DNA of 64,000 nucleotides from Streptomyces niger (lineage in GTDB: Bacteria > Actinomycetota > Actinomycetes > Streptomycetales > Streptomycetaceae): the NCBI RefSeq assembly GCF_000718305.1, contig NZ_JOFQ01000002.1, forward strand, positions 574,503-638,502, given 5' to 3'. Shown here in pieces: positions 8,735 to 18,326 of this stretch; position 1 is the first letter of the stretch, and each line of letters opens with the position of its first letter. The notes beneath the pieces were generated by a model. That model did no database searches. It was not told where the DNA came from and worked only from the letters and a program-made list of their open reading frames with translations. The translations under genes and the position numbers were made by a program.

Positions 8735-9609
8735 CGTTGCGCTCGTTCCAGTAGGTGGTCGACGATGTGGTCCGCGACATCGACCCGGTCGCCGAGTGCG
8801 GATTGAAAACCGGAGAACTCGACCCGGTGATTGACCTCCAGGACCAGCAGCCGGCCGTCACGGTCCTCGATCAGATCGACACCGGCGATGTCGGCGCCGA
8901 CGGTGGCGGCCGCGGTGAGGGAGAGCTTGTCGATCTCCGGGGTCACCTCGCACGGCCGGGTCTGCCCGCCGAGCGCCACATTGGTACGCAAGGACTCGCC
9001 GGTCCGGTACACGGCGCCCAGCACCTGACCACCGACCACGATCACCCTGATGTCCCGGTCGGGCTTCTCGATCAGCTCCTGCACGTACCCGAGGTGCGAC
9101 TGCGGGCCGGGCAGCGCGGCGGCGTACTCCAGCACAGCTTCCGCGCTGGCGCGGTCGGGCAGCGGGACCACCAGCCGGCCCCACGAGCCGACCAGCGGTT
9201 TGATCAGCGCCGGGTAGCCGACGGAGTCCAGGGCGGCCAGCGCGGCCTCCGGGGTGAGGCCGAGCGCGGTGCGCGGCGTCGGCACCCCGGCCGCCTCCAG
9301 GGCCATGGTGGTGCGCCACTTGTCGCCGCACACCTCGGTCGCGTCCGCGCTGTTGACCACCTCGACGCCCGCCGCGGCGAGGCAGCGGGCCGCGTACGCC
9401 GCGCGGACCTGGCCGATCTCCCGGTTCAGGGCGAGCTGCCAGGGCAGGTCACGCCGGCCGGCCAGGAACCATTGCCGGCGCGTGTCGACGTGCTCGAAGG
9501 GGACACCGCGCCGGTCGAATGCGTCGAACAGCCTTTTCTCGTCCGCACCGACCCGGCTGGCGAGTACGGCGATATTGCAGTCACCTGGGCGCTCTGGTGT
9601 CGCTGACAC
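8731..9609 (-). CDS. lysX: LysX-like ATP-grasp ligase (glutamate to LysW)
   Basis: This 292-residue RimK/LysX-type ATP-grasp enzyme is the size of characterised LysX/ArgX proteins. The central part (KPLVGSWGRLV, YVQELIEKPDRDIRV) binds ATP, and LEVNHRVEFSGFQ near the C-terminus matches the LysX/ArgX metal and substrate loop. LysX forms an isopeptide bond between the LysW C-terminal Glu and the amino group of glutamate (or 2-aminoadipate in lysine synthesis), which protects the amine during later steps. It is the first gene of the minus-strand operon and lies about 60 bases after a copy of the conserved tripartite promoter. The carrier LysW is 30 kb away. Confidence 0.9.
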   Translation of the reverse strand: MSATPERPGDCNIAVLASRVGADEKRLFDAFDRRGVPFEHVDTRRQWFLAGRRDLPWQLALNREIGQVRAAYAARCLAAAGVEVVNSADATEVCGDKWRTTMALEAAGVPTPRTALGLTPEAALAALDSVGYPALIKPLVGSWGRLVVPLPDRASAEAVLEYAAALPGPQSHLGYVQELIEKPDRDIRVIVVGGQVLGAVYRTGESLRTNVALGGQTRPCEVTPEIDKLSLTAAATVGADIAGVDLIEDRDGRLLVLEVNHRVEFSGFQSALGDRVDVADHIVDHLLERAQR

Positions 9610-9670
9610 GTGACCTCCGTATTAGGACCACTGGTTGACCGGACGGCATGCCCGAGCTGCCGCGTGGAAA

Positions 9671-9772
9671 GGAAACTACGAGCTCGCCGACGCCGGGAGC
9701 GTCCGCGACAAATTCATTGCCGGGGACGCATTTCGCTGACTTTCCCGCCGAGCCGCTGCGAATTCTGATTAC
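9671..9772 (-). promoter_or_regulatory. conserved tripartite promoter, copy a (drives lysX operon)
   Basis: On the minus strand this reads: 19-bp palindrome-like box at 9754-9772 (GTAATCAGAATTCGCAGCG), GTCGCGGACGC at 9699-9709, and TCGTAGTTT with the presumed -10 TAGTTT at 9673-9678. The gap from box to -10 is 75 nt. Predicted transcription starts about 55 nt before the lysX ATG. The sulfotransferase gene diverges on the other side. Confidence 0.75.
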
Positions 9773-9860
9773 ACGGTCCGGTCGGCCGCTGTGCCACGCT
9801 TGTCTGGATTTGAATGGTCAGCGCAATAGTTCGCTGCAGACAAGAGACGAGGGGGAAAAC

Positions 9861-10592
9861 GTGGGACACACACCGGAGCGGATACCGGTGCTCGCTTTGT
9901 GGAGCGCGCCGCGCTGCCGCTCCACCGCTTTCGCGCGGATGATGACGGAGCGGGGCGATCACGTCGTCGTGCACGAACCGCTTTCCCGGGTGGTCGACTT
10001 CGGCGAGGTGACGGTCGGCGACCGGACCGCGCGCACCGAGCAGGACGTGCTCGCGGCGCTTCGCGCCCTCGCGGCGGAGCAGCCGGTGTTCTTCAAGGAC
10101 ACCACGGACTTCCACTACCCGGCGCTCCTCGCCGACGAGGCCTTCCTCTCGGCCGCGACGCACACCTTCATCATCCGGGACCCGGCCGAGGCCATCGCGT
10201 CGCACCATGCGCTCAACCCGGACCTCGGCCGCGACGAGATCGGCTTCGCCCGGCTGTACGAGATCTTCACCGCCGTGCAGGCCGCCACCGGCAGCACGCC
10301 GGTCGTGATCGACTCCGACGACCTGCTCGACCGGCCGGTCGAGACCGTGCGGGCATACTGCGAGGCCGTGGGCATTCCCTTCCTGCCCGACGCGCTGAGC
10401 TGGCAACCCGGCATGCGGCCGGAATGGCAGTCGACCAGTAAGTGGCACCGGTCGACCAGCCGGACCGCCGGTTTCGCGCGGAGCTCGGACGGCGGGGCCG
10501 AGGCGGTCGAGGCGGACCCGACGCTGCGGGCCTACCGCGATTACCACCGGCCGTACTACGAGAAGTTGCGCGCTGTCGCGCTCCGACCGTGA
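9861..10592 (+). CDS. PAPS-dependent sulfotransferase, probable AziU2 counterpart
   Basis: This 243-residue sulfotransferase has the 5-prime phosphosulfate loop SAPRCRSTAF at about residues 11-20 and the 3-prime phosphate motif RDPAEAIASHH at about 106-116. The GTG start at 9861 follows GAGGGGG; the longer frame upstream has no ribosome site. In azinomycin biosynthesis the sulfotransferase AziU2 acts with AziU3 to sulfate a hydroxyl, whose elimination forms the aziridine. Here it is followed by a protein of matching position, and the region supplies its own PAPS genes (cysC, cysD, cysN). The substrate would be the diamino-dihydroxyheptanoate unit made on LysW. Sulfotransferase activity is well supported; the aziridine role is inferred from context. 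Confidence 0.85.
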   Translation: MGHTPERIPVLALWSAPRCRSTAFARMMTERGDHVVVHEPLSRVVDFGEVTVGDRTARTEQDVLAALRALAAEQPVFFKDTTDFHYPALLADEAFLSAATHTFIIRDPAEAIASHHALNPDLGRDEIGFARLYEIFTAVQAATGSTPVVIDSDDLLDRPVETVRAYCEAVGIPFLPDALSWQPGMRPEWQSTSKWHRSTSRTAGFARSSDGGAEAVEADPTLRAYRDYHRPYYEKLRAVALRP

Positions 10593-10604
10593 CCGTGCCG
10601 ACCG

Positions 10605-10704
10605 GAATAGTCGACATGATTACCCGGCGAATGCGTCGGACAGCGTTTCGGCTGACCAGGGTAATCGGATTGCGGACGAAGAGCGTGCATGACCGGGCTA
10701 GGTT
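10605..10704 (+). promoter_or_regulatory. conserved tripartite promoter, copy i (drives the 10.7-18.2 kb operon)
   Basis: The box at 10605-10623 (GAATAGTCGACATGATTAC, best match in reverse orientation) is followed by ATTGCGGACGA at 10669-10679 and a presumed -10 TAGGTT at 10699-10704. The box-to-(-10) gap is 75 nt, as in the other copies. It is less conserved in sequence than the rest. The transcript would start only about 20-30 nt before the next gene. Confidence 0.6.
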
Positions 10705-10731
10705 CGGTACCTAAAATGGTGTTTCAGTGAG

Positions 10732-11328
10732 GTGGGTCACTTGACGGGCATTTCGGTGTCCTCCGCCAGAAGCAGGCTGTGCGAGACGGTCGATATCTCC
10801 GGCCATCGCAACAACACGGCCATCTCCGCGGCGACGGAGACCAGAGCGGGGGCATTCAATGTATGGCGGAACTCGTTTGCGGCCGAATACCTGCCCGAGG
10901 GCAAGAGTCTGGTCCACGTGGACGGTGTTCCCTTCGAGTTCCCTCCGGTCCTCGACGGACCGGACAACGTCCGCTGTGCCGGGCAGTTCATTCGCGTCCC
11001 CGAGGGCCGGTACGACTGGATCCATGTCCTGGCCGCGTCCGAACGGCGCTGCGAGGACACCGTCGAGCTGAACTTCGCCGACGGCGCGGTCGACACGGAA
11101 CCGCTCCGAATCTCCGACTTCTGGGCGGCGCCCGCGTGGTTCGGCGAGGTCAAGGCGTTCGAGAGCCTCGTCATGCACTACCCGCACCACGTGCAACGAG
11201 GCGTGCCGGCGGTCATGTGGGCGCAGCGCGTGCCGGTCACCCGGCGGGCCGGCCTGACCGGCATCCTGCTGCCCCGCAACGTCGCGGTGCATGTCTTCGC
11301 GGTCACCCTCCAGCGGACGGAGCCCTGA
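10732..11328 (+). CDS. probable aziridine-forming partner of the sulfotransferase (AziU3 position)
   Basis: This protein of up to 198 residues has no fold I can name from sequence. It contains no signal peptide or membrane segment and is rich in Trp and charged residues (WIHVLAASERR, FWAAPAWFGEV). It lies directly after the PAPS-type sulfotransferase in a region with a complete AmCP pathway. That is the arrangement expected for AziU3, the azinomycin protein that closes the aziridine by eliminating sulfate. I infer the role from position and size; no motif proves it. The start is uncertain: GTG at 10732 has a poor ribosome site, while TTG at 10741 follows GAGGTGG. The next gene begins one base after its stop. 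Confidence 0.6.
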   Translation: MGHLTGISVSSARSRLCETVDISGHRNNTAISAATETRAGAFNVWRNSFAAEYLPEGKSLVHVDGVPFEFPPVLDGPDNVRCAGQFIRVPEGRYDWIHVLAASERRCEDTVELNFADGAVDTEPLRISDFWAAPAWFGEVKAFESLVMHYPHHVQRGVPAVMWAQRVPVTRRAGLTGILLPRNVAVHVFAVTLQRTEP

Positions 11329-11329
11329 C

Positions 11330-12391
11330 ATGACCGTCGACGCGACGGCACGGACGTACATGATCACCGGTCCGGAACCCGAGTGGTGGTACCGCGACCT
11401 CATCAGCTGCCTCCAGGCCACGTTCGGTTCGCTTCTGATACGGGAGGGGGCCGACCCGCTGGCCGTGCTCGGCGCGGGCTGGCGGTTCCTCCACCTGCCG
11501 GGCGACATCAGGTCCGAGGAGTTCTACTACCCGTGCCCCACCGGCGAGTCCGGTGGGACCGACCTCGGTGCCGCACTGGCACCGCACCACGACCTGCACG
11601 CGCGCTGGTGGCAGCCCGCCGACGAGAACGACGTCTGGCGGGAGGTGCGCGCGTCGCTGGCCGACGACCGGCCGGTCATCGCTGCCGTGGACAACTTCCA
11701 CCTGCCGTTCCGGCCCGCGTACGGGGACGTGCACGCCGCCCACCTGGTGGTGATCTACGGCCTGGACGAGACCCGCGGAGTGGTCCACGTCTCGGACGCG
11801 ATGCCGCCCGCGTTCCGCGGTGCCGTCCCGATCGAGAAGTTCCTGTCGAGCTGGGGTTCGGCGAACCCGACCGACGACCAGGACGCCTTCTTCAGCGACT
11901 CGCGGATCGGCCGACGCTGCCTCGACGTCCGGCTCGACGTCCCGCCGGCGCCCCTGACGCCCGAACTGCTCGGCGGATACCTGCGCATCGACGCCGCCGG
12001 CTTCACCACGGCGTCCCCGGACAGCTCCGCCCGTACCGGCCTCGCCGGATACGACGAGTTCGCCGCGGAACTGGTCGAGCGCTGCCGGGCCGCGGACGCC
12101 GGCGCGCTCCGCGAGCTGTACCCGTTCGGCTGGGCCATGCAGGCGCAGGCGTCGCTCCACGGTGAACTGCTGCGCCGCTGCGGCCGCGAATGGGACGATC
12201 CGGCGCTCGCCGGAGCAGGACGCGCGGTCGAGGCCGTCGCGCACGCGTGGACCGGACTGCGGTTCACCGGCGCACACGGACTTGAGGACCCGCGCGCGGT
12301 CGCCTCCGACATCGCGCATCACGCCACGGTGTTGCGCGGCGCTTACCAGCGTGCTGTCGATGCCGTCGGCGCGGCGGCGGCGCGGCTGTGA
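11330..12391 (+). CDS. BtrH-like cysteine acyltransferase (BtrH_N/DUF4872 type)
   Basis: This 353-residue protein resembles the BtrH family, whose butirosin member moves an amino-acyl group from a carrier protein to an aminoglycoside amine. The expected catalytic Cys lies early ([14 protein letters not shown], near residue 24), with a His in [10 protein letters not shown] near residue 136 and an Asp in the following strand. The N-terminal half carries these; the C-terminal 150 residues are helical and of unknown role. It starts one base after the AziU3-position gene and precedes the aminotransferase. In this operon it could transfer a carrier-bound acyl or aminoacyl group onto the azabicycle amine. 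The acceptor and donor are not shown by the sequence. Confidence 0.7.
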   Translation: MTVDATARTYMITGPEPEWWYRDLISCLQATFGSLLIREGADPLAVLGAGWRFLHLPGDIRSEEFYYPCPTGESGGTDLGAALAPHHDLHARWWQPADENDVWREVRASLADDRPVIAAVDNFHLPFRPAYGDVHAAHLVVIYGLDETRGVVHVSDAMPPAFRGAVPIEKFLSSWGSANPTDDQDAFFSDSRIGRRCLDVRLDVPPAPLTPELLGGYLRIDAAGFTTASPDSSARTGLAGYDEFAAELVERCRAADAGALRELYPFGWAMQAQASLHGELLRRCGREWDDPALAGAGRAVEAVAHAWTGLRFTGAHGLEDPRAVASDIAHHATVLRGAYQRAVDAVGAAAARL

Positions 12392-12434
12392 CCGCACACG
12401 CATCGACCACCGTGGCCCTGTGGAGTGGAGAGTG

Positions 12435-13730
12435 ATGAACAAGCTGGCAGCGTTCGGCGGCACGGCGGCCGTGCCGAGAGACCGACGCCGGGTGCAGTGG
12501 CCGTTGGTCGAGGAGGAGGACCGCAAGGCCGTCCTCGACGCGCTCGACGGCGCACGGCTGGTGTCCGACACGGACGGCGCGAACCCGGTGTCCTCCCTGG
12601 AGGAGAACTGGGCCCGCCGCTTCGGCTTCGAGCACTGTGTCGCGGTGTCCAACGGCACCGCGGCACTGGCCCTCGCGCTGGCCGCGCTGGGCGTCGGGCC
12701 AGGGGACGAGGTGATCGTGCCCGCGCTCAGCTTCATCGCCACCGGGCTCGCACCGGTGCACCAGATGGCCGTCCCCGTGTTCGCCGACATCGACCCGGTC
12801 ACCTTCAACATCGATCCGGCCGACGTGGAGCGCCGGATCACGGACCGCACCAAGGCGATCATCCCCGTGCACCTGCACGGCGCGCCCGCCGATATGGACC
12901 GGATCACCGCGATCGCGCGCAAGCACGGCCTCGCGGTGATCGAGGACGCCGCGCAGGCCCCCGGGGCGACCCACCGCGGGCGGCCGGTCGGCGGGATCGG
13001 CGACGCCGGCGCCTTCAGCCTCCAGGTCAGCAAGAACATCCCGACCTGTGGCGAAGGCGGCCTGCTGGTGACCCGCAGCGCCGAGCTGGCCGAGGCGATG
13101 CGCAAGGGCAGGCAGTTCGGCGAGGTGATCGAGAGCGGTCGCGACCGCGACTACATCTCCTACGGCCTGGGCTGGAACTACAAGATGAACGCCCTCCAGG
13201 CCGCGTTCACCGACACGCAGCTCGCCCGGTTCGACGCCTACGAGCGCGCGCGGCAGCAGAACGTCACCGCGTTCCTCGGGCGACTCGCGGCCCTGCCCGG
13301 CCTGCAGGTGCCGACCGCGCTGCCGGACACCACCCACGCCTGGCACATCCTGCGGTTCCGGTTCGACGCGGCCGCGTTCGGCCTGGACGGGGTGCGGCCG
13401 GAGGCGCTGCGCTCGGCACTGCGGCGGCTGCTGCGCGCCGAGGGCGTACCGATGTCGCAGTACCAGCTCATGCCGCTGCCGGACCAGAAGGTCTTCGTGG
13501 ACCGCGTCGGCTTCGGCGCGGGCTACCCGTGGTCCGTGACCGGCGCGCCCGGCACGGTCGCGGGGGAGGGCTACCCGGTGACCCGCGCGGTCATCGCCGA
13601 CTCCCTGACCATCCAGAAGCGCCACCTCCACCCGGGCGCCGGCGAACTGCTCGGCATGTACGCGGACGCCTTCGAGAAGGTGTGGGCGAACAAGGACATG
13701 GTGGCCACGCTCGCGAAGGCGGCCTCATGA
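12435..13730 (+). CDS. DegT/DnrJ/EryC1/StrS-family PLP aminotransferase
   Basis: This 431-residue PLP enzyme belongs to the sugar-aminotransferase (fold type I) family. The PLP Lys is in [13 protein letters not shown] near residue 200, with the expected EDAAQAPGA (Asp for the pyridine nitrogen) near 170 and [11 protein letters not shown] near 74. The ATG at 12435 follows GGAGAG. Its stop overlaps the start of the transketolase N-terminal subunit (ATGA). Direct coupling to transketolase fits the AmCP route, in which a two-carbon ketol unit is added to a LysW-bound semialdehyde and the new ketone is then aminated. I propose that it makes that amination, though two other aminotransferases in the window compete for the role. 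Confidence 0.88.
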   Translation: MNKLAAFGGTAAVPRDRRRVQWPLVEEEDRKAVLDALDGARLVSDTDGANPVSSLEENWARRFGFEHCVAVSNGTAALALALAALGVGPGDEVIVPALSFIATGLAPVHQMAVPVFADIDPVTFNIDPADVERRITDRTKAIIPVHLHGAPADMDRITAIARKHGLAVIEDAAQAPGATHRGRPVGGIGDAGAFSLQVSKNIPTCGEGGLLVTRSAELAEAMRKGRQFGEVIESGRDRDYISYGLGWNYKMNALQAAFTDTQLARFDAYERARQQNVTAFLGRLAALPGLQVPTALPDTTHAWHILRFRFDAAAFGLDGVRPEALRSALRRLLRAEGVPMSQYQLMPLPDQKVFVDRVGFGAGYPWSVTGAPGTVAGEGYPVTRAVIADSLTIQKRHLHPGAGELLGMYADAFEKVWANKDMVATLAKAAS

Positions 13731-14569
13731 CAGTCACTACGGCCCTGGAGCGGGACACCCTCGCCACGGCCGCCGCACGCATCCGCTCCCACGTCGTCGA
13801 CATGTGCGCGGGGCCCGAAGGCGGCCACCTCGGCGGCGCGTTCTCCTGCGCCGACGTCCTCGCCGCGCTGTACTTCTCGGTGCTGAACGTGGACCCGCAG
13901 CGGCCGGACGACCCGGATCGCGACCGCTTCCTGCTCAGCAAGGGCCACGCCGCAGTCGGCCTGTACGCGACGCTGGCCGAACGGGGCTTCTTCCCGGTCG
14001 AGGAGCTCGCCGGATACGGACGCCCCGGCAGCCGGCTGATGGGCCACCCGGTGCGCGCGGTGCCCGGTGTGGAGCTGCCGACCGGTTCGCTCGGCCACGG
14101 TCTCGCGCTGGGCTGCGGCTTCGCGCTGGCCGCCCGGTACGCCGGCAGTGCCGCGCGCAGCTTCGTCCTGCTGGGCGACGGCGAACTCCAGGAGGGCTCG
14201 GTGTGGGAGGCGGCCATCGCGGCCGCCTCGCTGCGCCTGGACCGGCTGGTCGCGGTGGTGGACCGCAACGGACTGCAGCTGACCGGCGCCACCGACGGCA
14301 TCGCGCCGATGGAGCCGCTGGCGGACCGCTGGCGCAGTTTCGGCTGGGCGGTCCGCGACGTGGACGGCCACGACCCGAACCAGCTGGCGGAGCATCTCAA
14401 CGCCGCGCCGTGGGAGCCGGGCAAGCCGAGCGTGCTGATCGCGCGCACGGTCAAGGGCCAGGGGCTCCCGTTCCTCGCCGGCCGCAGTGCCAGCCATTAC
14501 GTGACGCTGTCGGCGCGCAACCACGCGCGGGCGGTGCGCGCCCTACGCACCACGGAGGTCGCCGGATGA
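13727..14569 (+). CDS. transketolase, N-terminal (TPP-binding) subunit
   Basis: This 280-residue protein corresponds to the N-terminal half of transketolase. It has the substrate and TPP motifs [11 protein letters not shown] near residue 70, [12 protein letters not shown] near 122, and the metal/TPP signature [14 protein letters not shown] near 150. The C-terminal half is the next gene, joined by an ATGA overlap. Split transketolases are common in specialised pathways. In AmCP-dependent azabicycle synthesis a transketolase adds a two-carbon hydroxyacetyl unit to LysW-gamma-glutamyl semialdehyde, extending five carbons to seven. Its place between an aminotransferase and the other half fits this exactly. 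Confidence 0.93.
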   Translation: MTVTTALERDTLATAAARIRSHVVDMCAGPEGGHLGGAFSCADVLAALYFSVLNVDPQRPDDPDRDRFLLSKGHAAVGLYATLAERGFFPVEELAGYGRPGSRLMGHPVRAVPGVELPTGSLGHGLALGCGFALAARYAGSAARSFVLLGDGELQEGSVWEAAIAAASLRLDRLVAVVDRNGLQLTGATDGIAPMEPLADRWRSFGWAVRDVDGHDPNQLAEHLNAAPWEPGKPSVLIARTVKGQGLPFLAGRSASHYVTLSARNHARAVRALRTTEVAG

Positions 14570-15555
14570 GCCGCGCAACGCGGGAGGCGTACCGGGACAC
14601 GCTGCTTTCCCTGCTGGAGCGCCACCCCGAGCTGATGTGCCTGGACTCCGACACCGGCCTGTTCAACGCCGAGCACGCCGCGGCGGCCGGCGACCAGTAC
14701 CTCAACATCGGCATCGCCGAGCACAACCTGATGGGCATGGCCGCCGGGATGGCCGCGTGCGGGCGGATCCCGTTCGTCAACACGATGGCCGCCTTCGCCA
14801 CGTCCCGGGCGCTGGAAGCAATCAAGATCGACATCGCGTACAACCGGCTGCCGGTCCGCATCATGGCCACCCACGGCGGGCTCGCCGCTGGCCACCTCGG
14901 GCCGACGCACCAGGCCCTGGAAGACCTCGCCGTGATGCGGGCACTGCCCGGCATGACCGTGGTGGTGCCTGCCGACGCCGCCGCCACCGAGGCGTTCGTC
15001 GAGCAGAGTGTGCACCTGGCCGGGCCGCTGTACGTCCGGCTCGGCCGCAAGCCGACGCCGGCGCTGCCCGCGGCCCCGGCACCGGTCATCGGGCAGGCCC
15101 AGACGCTGCGGCAGGGCGGCGACGTGGTGCTCGCGAGCTGCGGGCCGTACCCGGTGCTCGCCTGCCTCGCGGCGGCGGACGTCCTTGCCGCGCAGGGCAT
15201 CGAGGCCACCGTGCTGAACCTGCACACCCTGCGGCCGTTCGACACGGAGACGCTGGTGGCCGCGGCCCGGCCGGCCTCGCTCGTGGTCACGCTCGAAGAG
15301 CACTGGCGCAGCGGCGGCCTCGGCGGCGCGGTGGCCGAGGCGCTGGCGGAGGCGGCACCCACGAGGGTGCTGCGGCTGGGCATGCCCGATCAGTTCGTCA
15401 ACGAGGTGGGCAACCAGGAACACCTCGTCACGCACTACGACCTCACCGCGGAGCGGGTGGTGAAGACGGTGCGTACCGCCCTCGACACGGCCGCCGGTCC
15501 CGGCAGGGGCGAGCGCGAGGACCGGTCGGCAGCCGGTGTGCCGGTGCTGACGTGA
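14566..15555 (+). CDS. transketolase, C-terminal subunit
   Basis: This 329-residue partner subunit carries the pyrimidine-binding and C-terminal domains of transketolase. The catalytic Glu region is IGIAEHNLMGMAAG near residue 50, followed by THGGLAAGHLGPTHQALEDLA near 102, and the C-terminal domain begins near 190 (DVVLASCGPYPVLA). Its ATG at 14566 overlaps the stop of the N-terminal subunit, ensuring equal synthesis. Residues after about 305 (GPGRGEREDRSA) are a low-complexity tail. It acts with the preceding subunit in carbon-chain extension of the LysW-bound intermediate, by analogy with the vazabitide pathway. Confidence 0.93.
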   Translation: MSRATREAYRDTLLSLLERHPELMCLDSDTGLFNAEHAAAAGDQYLNIGIAEHNLMGMAAGMAACGRIPFVNTMAAFATSRALEAIKIDIAYNRLPVRIMATHGGLAAGHLGPTHQALEDLAVMRALPGMTVVVPADAAATEAFVEQSVHLAGPLYVRLGRKPTPALPAAPAPVIGQAQTLRQGGDVVLASCGPYPVLACLAAADVLAAQGIEATVLNLHTLRPFDTETLVAAARPASLVVTLEEHWRSGGLGGAVAEALAEAAPTRVLRLGMPDQFVNEVGNQEHLVTHYDLTAERVVKTVRTALDTAAGPGRGEREDRSAAGVPVLT

Positions 15556-15602
15556 TCACCTCCCGCCCCGTGACTCAACAATTCCGAAAGGAGACGAGTG
15601 CC

Positions 15603-16889
15603 GTGGACACCACGCGCAGCCATGTAGTCCATGTCGGCTTCGCCGAGCAGCACATCGACTCGATCGAGTTCGGCGAACACCAGGTCTCCCTGCTGGTGAA
15701 CCGGCATCTCGCCGAGCAGATGTCACCCGCTGCACGGCAGCGCTTCGCCCGCATCGGCGTGCTCGACGTACCGCACACGCTGGACTTCGACGCCTACGAC
15801 CGGGCCCTCGACCAGATGATCGAACTGGTCGAGGAGTTCGCCGCGGAACTCGGCCCGCCGACCGCCGTCGTCGCCATGTACGAGCAGGTCACGCTGCCCG
15901 CGGCGCGGTTGCGCGACCACTTCGGTGTGCCGGGGGTCGACACCGAAACGGCACTGCTCTGCCGGGACAAGGTCCGCATGAAGGAGGTCATGCGGAGCAA
16001 CGGGATACGCGTCCCCGCGTTCTGGGCGGTGGACGCGAGCACGCCGTACGCCGACCTGGAGAAGATCGCGGCTGCGGTGCCGGGCCGGCTCGTCCTCAAG
16101 CCGCAACGGCAGGCCGGCAGCTTCGGCATCATGGTCTTCCGCGACGGAACGGAGTTCCTCGCGCATGCCCGGGACCACGGCATCCCCGACGACCACGAGG
16201 TCGAGGAGTTCATCGACGGCGACGTGTGCCATGTCGACGGCGTGGTCCGGGACGGTGAGATCCGCTTCCTCAGCGCCTCGCGGTACATCGGCGACTGCCT
16301 GACCTTCCAGAACAGCGAGCAGCACCTTTCGGGCGTCACCTTCGACGACGCCTCGACGTTGGCACGGATCACCGATCTCACCGCGCTCGTGCTGAAGTCG
16401 CTACGGCTGCACACCAGCACCTTCCATCTGGAGCTGTTCCGCACCCCCGACGACGAGCTGATCTTCCTGGAGATCGGCAACCGCTTCGGCGGCGCCTACA
16501 TCAGCGATTCGATCCGCGCGGTCTACGGCGTGGACCTGGTTCGCGAGTCCGTGCTGGCCTGCATGGGACTGCCGTCCGAGGTCGGGGCGGTCACCAGCAT
16601 CCTGGACCACGAAGGCGTCGGCGCCTCCGGCTGGCTCTACACCGCCCTGCCGGAGAGCGAGCCCTGCGTGGTCAAGCGCATCCGGGGTCTCGATGTGTGC
16701 CCGGACTCCGTGGTGCTGTCCGAGATCCCCGACATCGGCCAGACGCTCAACGACGACATCGCCGTCTTCCCCAACACCGGCAAATTCGCCCTGGCCGGCG
16801 CGAGCTCCGCGGAAGTCGAGCGGGACATCCGGCGGCTGGCCGCCGCGTACGCCGTCGAAACAACCCCCCGGAGAACCCCACACATCTGA
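15603..16889 (+). CDS. ATP-grasp amino acid ligase (first of three)
   Basis: This 428-residue ATP-grasp enzyme is of the CarB/L-amino-acid-ligase type. A lid and ATP-binding stretch (VLKPQRQAGSFGIM) lies near residue 165, and the metal-binding signature LIFLEIGNRFGGAYISDS near 283. The GTG at 15603 follows AAGGAG; no other in-frame start fits. Such enzymes join a carboxylate, activated as acyl phosphate, to an amine, often making dipeptides. It sits between transketolase and an aminotransferase and may attach an amino acid to the azabicyclic or diamino acid. Two other ligases of this size, at 41.1 and 44.5 kb, suggest a peptide with several bonds made without NRPS. The substrate is unknown. 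Confidence 0.87.
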   Translation: MDTTRSHVVHVGFAEQHIDSIEFGEHQVSLLVNRHLAEQMSPAARQRFARIGVLDVPHTLDFDAYDRALDQMIELVEEFAAELGPPTAVVAMYEQVTLPAARLRDHFGVPGVDTETALLCRDKVRMKEVMRSNGIRVPAFWAVDASTPYADLEKIAAAVPGRLVLKPQRQAGSFGIMVFRDGTEFLAHARDHGIPDDHEVEEFIDGDVCHVDGVVRDGEIRFLSASRYIGDCLTFQNSEQHLSGVTFDDASTLARITDLTALVLKSLRLHTSTFHLELFRTPDDELIFLEIGNRFGGAYISDSIRAVYGVDLVRESVLACMGLPSEVGAVTSILDHEGVGASGWLYTALPESEPCVVKRIRGLDVCPDSVVLSEIPDIGQTLNDDIAVFPNTGKFALAGASSAEVERDIRRLAAAYAVETTPRRTPHI

Positions 16890-16916
16890 ACCCGCACCGC
16901 GCGGAAAGGCGTACTC

Positions 16917-18248
16917 ATGAGCAATGGCAGCGCCACTGGCGCCACGTTCCACCTCGGAGAACTGCACGGCTCCCTGTCCGACCCGGTGCTGAGTTCCATG
17001 ACGCTCCTCAACGAGATCACGGGGCGCTTCCCGGATGCCGTGTCCTTCGCGGCCGGGCGCCCCTACGAGGAGTTCTACGACCCGCTGCAGATCCACGACC
17101 ACCTGGAGCGATTCCGCAAGTACCTCGAAGTGGAGCGCGGCCTCGGCTCCGAAGAGGTGCGGACGGCGCTCTTCCAGTACGGCCACACCAAGGGTCTGCT
17201 GACGGACCTCCTGGTGCGGCATCTGGCCGTCGACGAGGGGGTGCACGCCGACCCCGATTCCGTGGTGGTCACCACCGGCTGCCAGGAGGCCATGATCCTG
17301 CTGCTGCGCGCCCTGCGTACGGGCAGTGCGGACGTGATCCTGGCGCCGGCACCGACGTACGTGGGGTTCCTCGGCGCTGCCCGCCTGATGGACATGCCCG
17401 TCCTCCCCGTCGCGGAGGGCTCCGGCGGCATCGACGTCGAGGACCTGGTGGTGCAGATGGGCCGGGCCCGGGAGCGGGGACTGAACCCGCGCGCCTGCTA
17501 CGTGGTGCCGGACTTCGCCAACCCCAGTGGGCTCAGCATGAGCCTCGCCGACCGCCGGCTCCTGCTCGACGTGGCGGAGCGGGAGGGCATCCTCCTCATC
17601 GAGGACAACCCGTACTCCCTCTTCAACGCCGACGGCCGCCGGCTGCCGTCGCTGAAGTCACTGGACACCACCCGACGCGTCGTCTACGTCGGCTCCTTCG
17701 CCAAGACGGCGTTCCCCGGCGCTCGCGTGGGCTATCTGGTCGCCGACCAGCGGGTCTCGGGCACCGGCCCCGGAGAAGGCCCGCTGCTGGCCGACCAGCT
17801 CGCCAAGCTCAAGAGCATGCTGACCCTGAACACGTCGACGATCTCCCAGGCCGTGATCGGCGGGAAGCTGCTGGAGACCGACTGCAGCATGACCCGGGCC
17901 ACCGAGCGCGAGGCGGAGATCTACCGGCGCAACCTCGCCGCGGTCCTGGCCGGCCTCGACACGTACTTCCCCGTCCCGGAGGACGGCTCGCGTCCCCGGG
18001 CGACCTGGAACATCCCGGGCGGCGGCATGTTCGCGGTGGTCACCCTGCCCTTCGAAGCCGACGCCGCGATGCTGGAGTACTCGGCGAGCGAGTTCGGGGT
18101 GTTGTGGACCCCGATGCGCTACTTCTATCCCGAGGGTGGCGGCACGCACCAGATCCGCCTCTCCTTCAGCGTGCTCACCCCCGAACGGATCGACGAGGGC
18201 CTCGCGCGGCTCGCCGCCCTGGTCCGCGACCGTACCGCCCACCCCTGA
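16917..18248 (+). CDS. PLP aminotransferase, class I/II (LysN/2-aminoadipate type)
   Basis: This 443-residue fold-type I aminotransferase resembles the LysN and MocR C-terminal group but has no DNA-binding N-terminus. The PLP Lys is in GSFAKTAFPGARVGY near residue 263, with VVPDFANPSG near 196 and VVTTGCQEAM near 117. ATG at 16917 follows GGAAAGG. It is the last gene of the plus-strand operon and is followed by a strong terminator. In lysine AmCP biosynthesis LysN makes 2-aminoadipate; here no homocitrate genes are present, so it more likely aminates a keto group on the seven-carbon intermediate or makes a precursor amino acid. Confidence 0.88.
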   Translation: MSNGSATGATFHLGELHGSLSDPVLSSMTLLNEITGRFPDAVSFAAGRPYEEFYDPLQIHDHLERFRKYLEVERGLGSEEVRTALFQYGHTKGLLTDLLVRHLAVDEGVHADPDSVVVTTGCQEAMILLLRALRTGSADVILAPAPTYVGFLGAARLMDMPVLPVAEGSGGIDVEDLVVQMGRARERGLNPRACYVVPDFANPSGLSMSLADRRLLLDVAEREGILLIEDNPYSLFNADGRRLPSLKSLDTTRRVVYVGSFAKTAFPGARVGYLVADQRVSGTGPGEGPLLADQLAKLKSMLTLNTSTISQAVIGGKLLETDCSMTRATEREAEIYRRNLAAVLAGLDTYFPVPEDGSRPRATWNIPGGGMFAVVTLPFEADAAMLEYSASEFGVLWTPMRYFYPEGGGTHQIRLSFSVLTPERIDEGLARLAALVRDRTAHP

Positions 18249-18275
18249 GGCAACCGGTTCCCTCGGCCCCACGAA

Positions 18276-18314
18276 GCGGAAGCCTCACCGGCCCGAGGCC
18301 GGTGAGGCTTCCGC
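18276..18314. terminator. strong bidirectional terminator
   Basis: A perfect 18-bp inverted repeat (18276-18293 and 18297-18314) with a 3-nt loop lies between two converging genes. It closes the plus-strand operon from 10.7 kb and probably also the minus-strand operon ending at 18327. Confidence 0.9.
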
Positions 18315-18326
18315 GTTCCGTCCGCG

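Noticed and set aside
10593..10731. Plus-strand small gene starting near 10442
   Set aside because: It overlaps the sulfotransferase end out of frame, is Arg-rich, and the gap is better explained by promoter copy i.
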